Under the pieces are notes generated by a model, which made no database searches, was not told where the DNA came from, and saw nothing but the letters and a program-made list of their open reading frames with translations. From the NCBI RefSeq assembly GCF_000153485.2, contig NC_018721.1, positions 62,001-126,000 on the forward strand: a stretch of 64,000 bases of DNA, in the 5' to 3' direction. Of the stretch, positions 19,928 through 28,048 are shown piece by piece. This DNA is from Psychroflexus torquis ATCC 700755. Its GTDB lineage: Bacteria; Bacteroidota; Bacteroidia; Flavobacteriales; Flavobacteriaceae. A program made the translations under genes and the position numbers. Positions within the stretch are counted from its first letter, which is position 1, and every line of letters begins with the position of its first letter.

Positions 19928-19971
19928 TTGTGAGTTTAAAAACTGTTTAAGACTTCATAAAATTTCAGCTT

Positions 19972-21306
19972 ATGTCTATTACAATAATGGGTGACAAAGA
20001 CTTTGAAAGTGCACTTTCCATCAAAGACAAATCCTTAAGAATAAACCTCAACGAAAATATTTACGGAACTTTTGCTGAAATTGGTGCTGGCCAAGAAACC
20101 GTGAGGAATTTTTTTCGCGCTGGTGGCTCCTCTGGAACCATAGCAAAGACTATGAGTGCCTACGACAAGGATTTTAGTGATGCTATCTATGGTATTGAAG
20201 AAGATAGACGCTATGTTACAGAAAGTAGACTTCAGAAGATGCTGGACCACGAGACCAATCTAATTGAAGAAAGGATTCACAGAAGTAAACACCCTAATAA
20301 ATTATTTTTCACCTACGGGAATACAGTCGCTACAATAGATTTTGCAAAGCGCTATAAAGGCCATGGGTGGGTTGGAATCAAATACCAATTAAAGCCTAAA
20401 TCTGAATATAACAAAATAGCTTTGCACATTCGTTTTAAGGAAAATGATGCCAGATTACAGCAAAACACATTGGGAACTTTAGGAACGAACCTTATATATG
20501 CAGCTTACTATGCCCATAATAATCCTAAGCAAATCCTAAATGAACTTTATGACCATTTACATAAAGATCAGATAGAAATTGATACCATAAACTTTTCTGG
20601 ACCTGTTTTTAAAGAAGTAGATAATAGGTTAATGAGTTTACAATTGGTAAAAAACGGCATGACAGAAGCCGTTATGTTTGCTCCAGATGGCAATAATATC
20701 TTGCCTGCTAAAGCTTTATATAAAAAGAATATCTTAGCCCTAAGAGGGAGCTTTAGGCCGGTCACTAAAGTAAATATGGATATTTATGATACCGCTCTAG
20801 AACTTTTTGAGAAGGAAAAGAAAGTTAAAAAAGAAAATATCCAAGCCGTATTTGAAATTACATTATCCAACTTAAGATCTGAAGGAGAAATAAACGAAGA
20901 AGACTTTATGGATAGAGCGAAGCTACTTTGCTCACTAGGTCATACAGTTATGATTTCAAACTTTCAAGAATACTATAAACTTGTAGAATACTTTTCTAAC
21001 TATACCAAAGAAAGAATGGGCCTTGCTATGGGTGTCAATAATCTTATAGATGTTTTTGATGAAAAGTATTACAGACACTTAAGCGGAGGAATTCTTGAAG
21101 CTTTTGGTAAACTATTTTTTAAAGATTTAAGGGTTTATTTATATCCTTATAAAGATCCAAAAACAGAAAAAGTAACTGATAGTGACAACTTAAAAGTTCA
21201 CCCTCGTATGAAAGAGCTTTACAAATTCTTTAAGCATAACGGAAGAGTTGTTGATATTGAAAATTATGATAAAGATATTTTAACACTAGCATCCGAAAGT
21301 TTTTAG
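19972..21306 (+). pseudogene. Conserved protein of unknown function, 3' end replaced by IS4 insertion
   Basis: The first 437 codons belong to a conserved protein starting near FGTFAEIGAGQ-like residues (YGTFAEIGAGQETVRNFF at 31-48). The frame then enters an IS4-family element and stops after seven non-native residues. The lost tail is intact beyond the element (22673-22830). Removing the IS and one target copy restores a 486-codon frame with no other defect. Homologues exist across Bacteroidota as far as I recall, but I cannot name a function; no transmembrane segment or signal peptide is visible. The shortened 444-residue protein may still be made. Confidence 0.85.
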
Positions 21307-22672
21307 AAAGAAGTAAGAAACATGTTTCTACCCCAATGTTTACATTAAAAAGCTCACTTTACCCAGAAAATAAGTCCCTCTCTAACACTAATACTTTTTG
21401 TGGTGAAATTGTCACTTTACGAACACCTTCTCTGACTTCATTGCACACATAGTCTAGTGATAAGTAGTGATATAAGCAAAATCTCACTTTTTCTGACAAA
21501 TTAGAAAAAGCAACTGCTTTTTTGGAAATAGTTCGCTTTATAAGCTCTAAAAGTAGATAATTTATCAGCGCTACATATATTTGCGATTTTACTGCATTCT
21601 CACTGGTTCCCCAGAAGGTTTTTACTTGTAGGTTTTGTTTTAAAGCTTTAAAAAACAATTCAATATCCCAACGTTTCTTATATAATGCTGCAATGGTATT
21701 GTATTCCCAATCAAGTTGGTTGGTAATAATGGCAATTACTTTGTTTTCATCTTCTTTATAAACATGTACCAATCTTAGTTTATGCTTTGAAATACCCGTT
21801 TCTATCGCCCTACCTGATGTAAGTTGTATTATTTCATCTTTAAGAATATGTTGGTCAACATCATCAGCAAGCTCCAGCTCCTCTATCGTTTCATACAAAG
21901 TGTTGGACTTAATTCTAGTAACAAATACATTTTCTGCTTTTATTCTATTGAGCATTAATTCAAAATCGAAATAAGCTCTGTCTTCAACTATAATAGTGTC
22001 TTTAGGGAAAATCAGTTGCTTTAATCCATATCTGTCATGAACCTTTGCTTCTGTTATATTTACTACATCAGGTATCATTAAATTATAATCCCAGCTAGTG
22101 TGCAATTTAATACCTCCTTTAGCTGTCCGAAACTCTGCCCAATCAAACATAGCCAGACACAAGGAAATCGTTGAGCTATCTATTAGTTTAACTACCTTGC
22201 CCTTAATCTCTTCTATAATATGGGTGTTATGATGCTGTTTTAGCACCGATTTATAGTGACTTAATAAACGATAATACAAGCTCTCAAACACCTGCCAGTC
22301 ACGCTTTTTATTGCCATCGCTCATTGTAGAACGAGCAGGGCTTTGGGTTAAACCTAAGTCGCTTATAAAAATCTCGCTAACTCCAATTCCTGCTGATATA
22401 TCATTGAGGCTCTGGCACTTATTAAGCTGTCCGAAAGTTAAAGCAACAAACTGGTCGTAAGTTCTATACTTATGAACACCTTTATCTGTTTTGTAGGTAT
22501 TGGTGCAACTTCTAAATAACCAATGGGGTACTAAATCTAAAATTTGTCGAATGACTGGTTTATTGTTATTTTTGTTTCGCCTGAAGAGTCCCATATTTGA
22601 AAAGTTTTTGGTAGAACTCAAAAATACGTGATTCTGAGGGCTTTTTAAAATCCCGACTTTCGGATGCTAGTG
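21284..22672 (-). mobile_element. Complete IS4-family insertion sequence
   Basis: The 1389-bp element has perfect 17-bp terminal inverted repeats CACTAGCATCCGAAAGT. It is flanked by the duplicated target ATATTTTAA (21275-21283 and 22673-22681; a tenth base G could also count). It carries one uninterrupted transposase gene reading opposite to the disrupted host gene. Perfect ends and an intact ORF indicate recent insertion. Confidence 0.93.
21359..22594 (-). CDS. IS4-family transposase
   Basis: The DDE residues are seen in VKLIDSSTISLCL, TIIVEDRAYFDF and the IS4 Y-1-R-2-E signature YKKRWDIELFFKALKQNL. The N-terminal DUF4372-like part begins near IRQILDLVPHWLFRS. The ATG at 22594 (MGLFRRNKNN) is the likely start, giving 411 residues; a TTG at 22621 would add nine. 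No frameshift or stop is present, so the enzyme is probably active. Confidence 0.92.
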   Translation of the reverse strand: MGLFRRNKNNNKPVIRQILDLVPHWLFRSCTNTYKTDKGVHKYRTYDQFVALTFGQLNKCQSLNDISAGIGVSEIFISDLGLTQSPARSTMSDGNKKRDWQVFESLYYRLLSHYKSVLKQHHNTHIIEEIKGKVVKLIDSSTISLCLAMFDWAEFRTAKGGIKLHTSWDYNLMIPDVVNITEAKVHDRYGLKQLIFPKDTIIVEDRAYFDFELMLNRIKAENVFVTRIKSNTLYETIEELELADDVDQHILKDEIIQLTSGRAIETGISKHKLRLVHVYKEDENKVIAIITNQLDWEYNTIAALYKKRWDIELFFKALKQNLQVKTFWGTSENAVKSQIYVALINYLLLELIKRTISKKAVAFSNLSEKVRFCLYHYLSLDYVCNEVREGVRKVTISPQKVLVLERDLFSG

Positions 22673-22830
22673 ATATTTTAAGTATATTTTCCCGAGATAT
22701 TCTGCAGAAAATCTCAAACGGTGAAAATGGTTGGCAGGAAGCTTTACCTGAAAAAACTGCTAAAATGATCGAGGAACAAGAGCTATTTCAAAGAGAATAT
22801 AAAAAAACATCTGAAAAAGTAGGCTTTTAA
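22673..22830 (+). pseudogene. Severed C-terminal 49 codons of the gene at 19972
   Basis: After the IS4 target duplication the frame resumes at ...ILSIFSRDILQKISNGE and ends EKVGF at the TAA 22828-22830. It lacks a start of its own and is untranslated unless the IS excises. The frame joins codon 437 of the 5' part exactly after one target copy is removed. Confidence 0.85.
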
Positions 22831-22852
22831 AATCTTTTTTGAATTCTATATT

Positions 22853-22884
22853 AAAAGCTGCTTAGGAAAACTTAAGCAGCTTTT
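22853..22884. terminator. Bidirectional hairpin terminator
   Basis: The stem AAAAGCTGCTTA/TAAGCAGCTTTT is a perfect 12-bp match (14 with one G-T pair) around a short A-rich loop, with A and T runs on both sides. It sits between the convergent ends of the disrupted conserved gene and trkH, and could stop both transcripts. Confidence 0.85.
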
Positions 22885-22887
22885 ATT

Positions 22888-24384
22888 TTAAGTGTTTTTC
22901 CAAAAGTAGGGTGTAAACAAAATCAATACTGTAAATAATTCTAATCTGCCTAACAGCATTAAAAAGGAGCTCCAAAATTTACCAAATACAGAAAGTGAAA
23001 CATAATTATCTACAGGACTGAGCTCTCCAAAGGCTGGCCCAACATTTCCTAGAGAGGATGCAGAGGCTCCTAAAGCAGTTTCAAAATCTAGTCCAGTTCC
23101 TGCAAAAACTGCAGCACCTATAATGAAAGAAAGAGAGTATAATATAAAAAATCCCAAAATATTATAAACGATTTTTTGGTCCACAGAGGACCCTTTATAT
23201 CTCACTGGAAGGATAGCGTTAGGGTGAAGTATTCTTCTAAACTCTTGAAATCCATTTTTGATCATAATAAGATGTCTTATCACTTTTATTCCACCCGAAG
23301 TTGATCCTGCAGACCCTCCGAGAAAAAACAACCCAAAGAATAAAACAGTAAGTAAAGGTGTCCATAAGGTATAATCTGCAGAGACGAATCCTGTTGTTGT
23401 TATTATAGCGAGAACTTGAAATAGACCATGACGTATAGCACTTTCAGCCTCACCAAATACCATAGGATATTCTATGCTCGCAAGAGATGGATCTGAAAAA
23501 TAATAGATCGATAATGAAGTAATTGCAGTAGCCCCAATAATAAATAGGAAATACCATTTAAACTCTTCATTATGAAGAACGTTAGCCATTTTACCTTTAA
23601 AGGCATAATAGCTTACAACAAAATTGGTGCCTGCCAAAAACATAAAAAATATAACGATGTATTGTATGGATGGATTATCATTCCAATAGGCTAAATTTGC
23701 ATTTTTTGTTGAAAATCCTCCAGTAGAAAGAGTACTAAGGGCGTGATTGCACGCATCAAACCAGGTCATACCCGCAACTTTAAGCAGAATTGTTTCTGAG
23801 AGAGTATATCCAAAATAAATAAGCCATAAACGCTTAGCTGTATCTGCTATTTTAGGCTTGACTTTGTCGGCACTAGGGCCAGGAGATTCTGCGGAAAACA
23901 ATTGCATCCCTCCTATTCCAAATAAAGGTAATATAGCTACAGCAAGAACGATAATTCCCATACCCCCTATCCAATGCGTAAGGCTTCTCCAAAGTAAAAT
24001 ACCTTCTGGTAATGCCTCAATATCGTTTATAATTGAAGCTCCTGTAGTGGTATACCCCGACATCGTTTCAAAAAAGATATTTTCAATCCCCTTTATTTCT
24101 CCAGACAAAGCGTAGGGCAGCATTCCACTTAACACCATAAAGAGCCAACCTAAAGTCACAATTAAATATCCTTCTCTCTGGGAAATATCTTTGTCGTGAT
24201 TTTTAGTAAAAAACATCGCTAATAGACCAATAAATATTGAAATAATAGCTGAGACCGCTATAGAAAATGCGACAGACTCTTGAGAAAGCCAGCTATAAAT
24301 AGCGGGTATAAGCATAAAGCCCCCATTGAAGACAAGGAGCACGCCCATGATGTGCGCAACTATTTTAAAATTCAAATTCAACAC
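22888..24384 (-). CDS. trkH: Trk-type potassium uptake channel subunit
   Basis: A 498-residue membrane protein with about ten or more hydrophobic helices. The selectivity-filter loops are visible, for example SGYTTTGASI, ALSTLSTGGFST and ITTTGFVSADYTLW. It imports K+ driven by ion gradients and is gated by TrkA. No ATG is at the start: GTG 24384 (or TTG 24381) directly follows the trkA stop, so translation is coupled. Confidence 0.93.
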   Translation of the reverse strand: MLNLNFKIVAHIMGVLLVFNGGFMLIPAIYSWLSQESVAFSIAVSAIISIFIGLLAMFFTKNHDKDISQREGYLIVTLGWLFMVLSGMLPYALSGEIKGIENIFFETMSGYTTTGASIINDIEALPEGILLWRSLTHWIGGMGIIVLAVAILPLFGIGGMQLFSAESPGPSADKVKPKIADTAKRLWLIYFGYTLSETILLKVAGMTWFDACNHALSTLSTGGFSTKNANLAYWNDNPSIQYIVIFFMFLAGTNFVVSYYAFKGKMANVLHNEEFKWYFLFIIGATAITSLSIYYFSDPSLASIEYPMVFGEAESAIRHGLFQVLAIITTTGFVSADYTLWTPLLTVLFFGLFFLGGSAGSTSGGIKVIRHLIMIKNGFQEFRRILHPNAILPVRYKGSSVDQKIVYNILGFFILYSLSFIIGAAVFAGTGLDFETALGASASSLGNVGPAFGELSPVDNYVSLSVFGKFWSSFLMLLGRLELFTVLILFTPYFWKNT

Positions 24385-24385
24385 A

Positions 24386-25750
24386 TTAACAGAATAAATT
24401 CTCTACACTTTTTATGGACTTAGGGAGCGTACAAACGACAATCCTATCTCCTTCTCTAATTTTAAAATCACCAAGAGCAATTATTCCTTTGCCATCTCTT
24501 ATTACACCGCCAACAACAGCTGTCCGAGGAAAGTTGATATCAACGATTTTACTGTTTGTCACTTTAGAATTTGCTTTTACCACAAACTCAAGTAATTCAG
24601 CATTCATATTGTTGAGTTTTGTCATAGCAATGACATCTCCTTTTCGTAAATATCTGAATATACTATTGGCAGCTAATAGTTTTTTATTAACCAATGAGTG
24701 AATCCCTATGGAATGGCTCAATTGAAAATAATCCACGTTTTCAACCAATGCTATGGTTTTTCTTACGCCTTTAGAATTGGCCACAAGGCAAGTGATAATA
24801 TTTGTTTCGGAATCCTCAGTCACAGCGATAAAGGCATCCATTTTACTGATGTTTTCCTCTTTTAAGATTTCAACATTTCTACCATCGGCATTAATGATTA
24901 AAGCATCTGGTAAAATATTGGCTAGGTGAGTCGCCTTCTTGAGATCTTTCTCTATAATTTTGACTGCAAATTTCTCCTTGCAAAGTTTTTCGGCAAGTGT
25001 TTTACCAATATTACTACCACCCAAAATCATTACTTTTTTTATAGATCGCTTTTCTGCTCCAGTAAGTTTATACAACTCTTCAACTCCTTCAGAATCTGTA
25101 ATAAAATAAACTCTATCCCCTCTTTTAAAAATAGTGTCTCCCCTAGGCATGACGGTAAGTTGAGTTCCATAGCGTTGTAAGGCTATCGGTACAAAGTGTA
25201 AACCTGGGAAAATATCAGCTGCTTCTTGTACTGTGTTACCTATAAACGGTGCTTTAGACCTTAAGGTAAGCCCAATCATAGTAAGGGCGCCGTCATCAAA
25301 TTTAAAAGTATCTGTAAAGGCAGATTGGTTTAATAGCATTTCCACTTCCTTAGCTGCTAGAGATTCAGGGGAAATCATTTCATCAATCCCTAAAGCTTTC
25401 ATGTCTATAACTTTTTCACTTCCCAATTGATGAGATTCCAAGAGCTCTTGGTTAGAAACTCTAGCGACAGTTCTACCAGCTCCCATCTGTTTAGCAAAGA
25501 CACAAACGGATATATTGATAGACTGGTTAGAGGTAACAGCAATAACCATATCTGAATGAACAACATCTGCCTCTTTCAATGAACTTGGAAGGGTAGCATC
25601 GCCTAAAATCGTTTTAATATCTAAATGTTTGTTGGCGTACTCTAATCTATCTTCATCAATGTCTAAAAGGGTAATAGCGTGAGATTCGTAAGAGAAAAGT
25701 TTGGCAAGATGAAAACCAACTTCTCCAGCACCAGCAATAATTATTTTCAT
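24386..25750 (-). CDS. trkA: Trk potassium system NAD-binding regulator
   Basis: Two tandem RCK modules are seen. The first begins MKIIIAGAGEVGFHLAKLFS and the second VMILGGSNIGKTLAEKL (near residue 230). Each has a Rossmann half that binds NAD(H) or ATP and a TrkA-C half. The 454-residue size is standard for a full-length TrkA. The ATG at 25750 gives the family start; a GTG at 25756 would add two residues. It is the first gene of trkA-trkH. Confidence 0.95.
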   Translation of the reverse strand: MKIIIAGAGEVGFHLAKLFSYESHAITLLDIDEDRLEYANKHLDIKTILGDATLPSSLKEADVVHSDMVIAVTSNQSINISVCVFAKQMGAGRTVARVSNQELLESHQLGSEKVIDMKALGIDEMISPESLAAKEVEMLLNQSAFTDTFKFDDGALTMIGLTLRSKAPFIGNTVQEAADIFPGLHFVPIALQRYGTQLTVMPRGDTIFKRGDRVYFITDSEGVEELYKLTGAEKRSIKKVMILGGSNIGKTLAEKLCKEKFAVKIIEKDLKKATHLANILPDALIINADGRNVEILKEENISKMDAFIAVTEDSETNIITCLVANSKGVRKTIALVENVDYFQLSHSIGIHSLVNKKLLAANSIFRYLRKGDVIAMTKLNNMNAELLEFVVKANSKVTNSKIVDINFPRTAVVGGVIRDGKGIIALGDFKIREGDRIVVCTLPKSIKSVENLFC

Positions 25751-25802
25751 AGGCACAAAATTAAGGTAAAATTTTAAAAAAGTACCATTAACTACTTATA
25801 TA

Positions 25803-25837
25803 TTGGACAAAGGTATTCTTTAGAAGATGTATCTTCG
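25803..25837 (+). promoter_or_regulatory. Candidate promoter of menG-porT
   Basis: TTG (25803-25805) and TATCTTCG (25830-25837), seven of eight matching TAnnTTTG, are 24 bp apart, slightly longer than usual. The -7 element lies 17 bp before the ATG. Confidence 0.35.
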
Positions 25838-25854
25838 CCAAAAAAAAATAGGCT

Positions 25855-26586
25855 ATGAGTAAGGACGTTAAGCCCTACAAAGATTCTGAAGTAGAAAAGA
25901 AAAAACAAGTCGAACAGATGTTTGATAATATTTCAGGAAATTACGACGGTTTAAACCGTGTCATTACTTTCGGTATAGACCTTAAATGGAGAAAAAAAGT
26001 AATAGAGATGGTAAAAAAAACCAATCCTAAATATATTTTGGATGTCGCCACTGGTACTGGAGATTTAGCTATTGCTATGGCAGATTCTGATGCCGAAAAA
26101 ATTGTTGGGCTGGATATTTCTGCTGGGATGCTTCAAGTTGGGAAAGATAAAATTCAGAAAAAAAAGTTAAACAAACGCATTGAAATGGTTCAAGCTGATT
26201 CTGAAAATTTACCCTACCCAGATCACACTTTCGATGCTATTACAGTTGCTTTTGGTGTTCGTAATTTTGAAAATTTAGATAAAGGCTTATCAGAAATTTA
26301 TCGAGTCCTTTCTCCTGGAGGAATCTTTGTTATCCTAGAAACATCAGTCCCCACCAAATTTCCTTTTAAACAAGGCTATAAAGTTTACTCTAACTATATA
26401 TTACCTAACATTGGAAAACTTTTTTCTAAAGACAAAAGTGCTTATCAATATTTAAGTGAAAGTGCCTCTGTTTTTCCTTTTGGAGAAAAGTTCAACAATA
26501 TTTTAAGGAAAGTTGGGTTTACAGATGTAGAAAACCTTCCACAAACATTTGGAGTTTCTACAATTTATTCTGCAACTAAAAAGTGA
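25855..26586 (+). CDS. menG: Demethylmenaquinone methyltransferase
   Basis: It methylates demethylmenaquinone with SAM in the last step of menaquinone synthesis (UbiE family). Family signatures are [20 protein letters not shown] near the start, the SAM motif [10 protein letters not shown] (62-71), and [20 protein letters not shown]. The 243 residues are typical. The porT-like gene begins two bases after its TGA, so the pair is co-transcribed. Flavobacteria use menaquinone, so the menG role is favoured over ubiquinone synthesis. Confidence 0.94.
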   Translation: MSKDVKPYKDSEVEKKKQVEQMFDNISGNYDGLNRVITFGIDLKWRKKVIEMVKKTNPKYILDVATGTGDLAIAMADSDAEKIVGLDISAGMLQVGKDKIQKKKLNKRIEMVQADSENLPYPDHTFDAITVAFGVRNFENLDKGLSEIYRVLSPGGIFVILETSVPTKFPFKQGYKVYSNYILPNIGKLFSKDKSAYQYLSESASVFPFGEKFNNILRKVGFTDVENLPQTFGVSTIYSATKK

Positions 26587-26588
26587 TT

Positions 26589-27287
26589 ATGAGGCTTATT
26601 TTTCTACTGGTTTTTTTATTGAATTTTAACTATGTAAATGCTCAACTTTTCAGTGAGGAAAAGGTTCTTAATAAAGAAAATTTGGATAAAAAAAGATGGT
26701 CTTGGGGCTATTTCCTTGGATTTAATATGTACGATTTCCAAATTAAATATAAAGACCAAGGAGAAGAGATAAAAGTTGAAAAAAATCCTAGTTTTAGTGT
26801 TGGATTAATCGGAAACTTTAGGCTAAATGATTATGTAGATTTAAGACTGGAGCCAGGTGTTGTATTTGCCAGTAGAAATTTGAATTTTAATTTTACTGAT
26901 TTCGGAAATCAAGCTGATAGTTTTAGGGAGGTACAATCTTCTTACATCCACATCCCTTTGCTTTTGAAATTTTCGACCAAGCGTATCAATAACTTTAAAC
27001 CTTTTGTCATTGGAGGTGCTTCTATATCTCATAATTTATCCAGTAATGAAGACAATCCACAGGATAACTCTGCTGGACAATTCCGTCTAAAAACTCAAAA
27101 TTATTATTATGAAGTAGGCTTTGGAATAGATTTTTATTTTGACTATTTCAAATTCACCCCATCAATTAGAGGTGTTTTTGGGATGAACGATGAGCTAGTT
27201 AGAGACGAAAATCCAAGTAGTCCATGGACCGCTAATATTGAATCTTTAAAAACCAGAGGGATTTTTATCAACTTTACGTTTCAATAA
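26589..27287 (+). CDS. PorT/SprT-like outer-membrane protein of type IX secretion
   Basis: The 232-residue protein from ATG 26589 has a signal peptide (MRLIFLLVFLLNFNYVNAQ). An outer-membrane beta-barrel pattern follows, with alternating strands such as FSVGLIGNFRLNDYVDLRLE and FGIDFYFDYFKFTPSIRGVF. In P. gingivalis and F. johnsoniae, PorT/SprT is needed for type IX secretion and gliding. Linkage to menG is, from memory, common in flavobacteria. Assignment rests on that context plus general similarity, so a generic porin-family barrel is the alternative. Confidence 0.75.
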   Translation: MRLIFLLVFLLNFNYVNAQLFSEEKVLNKENLDKKRWSWGYFLGFNMYDFQIKYKDQGEEIKVEKNPSFSVGLIGNFRLNDYVDLRLEPGVVFASRNLNFNFTDFGNQADSFREVQSSYIHIPLLLKFSTKRINNFKPFVIGGASISHNLSSNEDNPQDNSAGQFRLKTQNYYYEVGFGIDFYFDYFKFTPSIRGVFGMNDELVRDENPSSPWTANIESLKTRGIFINFTFQ

Positions 27288-27288
27288 C

Positions 27289-28017
27289 TTATCTACGTTT
27301 GAATTCACTAAGCATAATGGCCCCAGCCATAGCTACATTTAGACTTTCCGCACTTTTTATAACACCATGTCTAGGTATAGATATCTTAGCATCCAGTTGG
27401 GAGTTAATTTCTGAACTAATACCGTTAGCTTCATTTCCTAAAACTATAATGGCGTTTTTAGTTTTTAATGAAGTTTCATAAATATTTTCACCATCCATAA
27501 AAGCTCCATATTTAAAATTGGACGTACTTAATAAGTAAGACTCCAGGTCTGTAAAAATAACATTTACCCTTGTTAGAGATCCCATGGTAGCCTGGACTAC
27601 TTTAGGGTTAAAACAATCTACTGTATCCAAAGAGCAAATCAACTGCTTTACTCCAAACCAATCGCACATTCTAATTATAGTTCCTAAATTCCCAGGATCC
27701 CTTATGCTATCTAAGGCAAGAGTCAGCTCCACTTTTTCATCGGGAACAGAAGATTTAGGAATCTCAAAAACTGCCAATGCAGTTTGAGCTGTTTTAAGAT
27801 TTGAAATTTGCTGTAGATCTTTTTCTGAAATAATATGACTTTCACCTTCTTCAATATGAAAAATATCTGCTATTGAATATAATGCATTAAGCCTGAATGG
27901 ACTTTTTAGAAATTCTTTGATTACTTTTACACCTTCAGCTACAAAAAGACCGTTCTCCAATCGGTGCTTTTTTTTATTTAAACTTTTTATGAGTTTAATT
28001 TGATTTTTACTAAGCAT
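27289..28017 (-). CDS. TrmH/SpoU-family RNA 2'-O-methyltransferase
   Basis: The 242-residue protein has an N-terminal RNA-binding region and a SPOUT methyltransferase domain. The SPOUT motifs are DSIRDPGNLGTIIRMCDWFG, IVLGNEANGIS and SLNVAMAGAIML, which form the trefoil-knot SAM site. Target is likely 23S rRNA or tRNA and is not resolved by sequence. Its stop is one base from the porT stop (convergent), and its start is 31 bp from the divergent TamL-like gene. Confidence 0.9.
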   Translation of the reverse strand: MLSKNQIKLIKSLNKKKHRLENGLFVAEGVKVIKEFLKSPFRLNALYSIADIFHIEEGESHIISEKDLQQISNLKTAQTALAVFEIPKSSVPDEKVELTLALDSIRDPGNLGTIIRMCDWFGVKQLICSLDTVDCFNPKVVQATMGSLTRVNVIFTDLESYLLSTSNFKYGAFMDGENIYETSLKTKNAIIVLGNEANGISSEINSQLDAKISIPRHGVIKSAESLNVAMAGAIMLSEFKRR

Positions 28018-28048
28018 TTAAAATTACATTTTTGAAAACAAGAAACAC

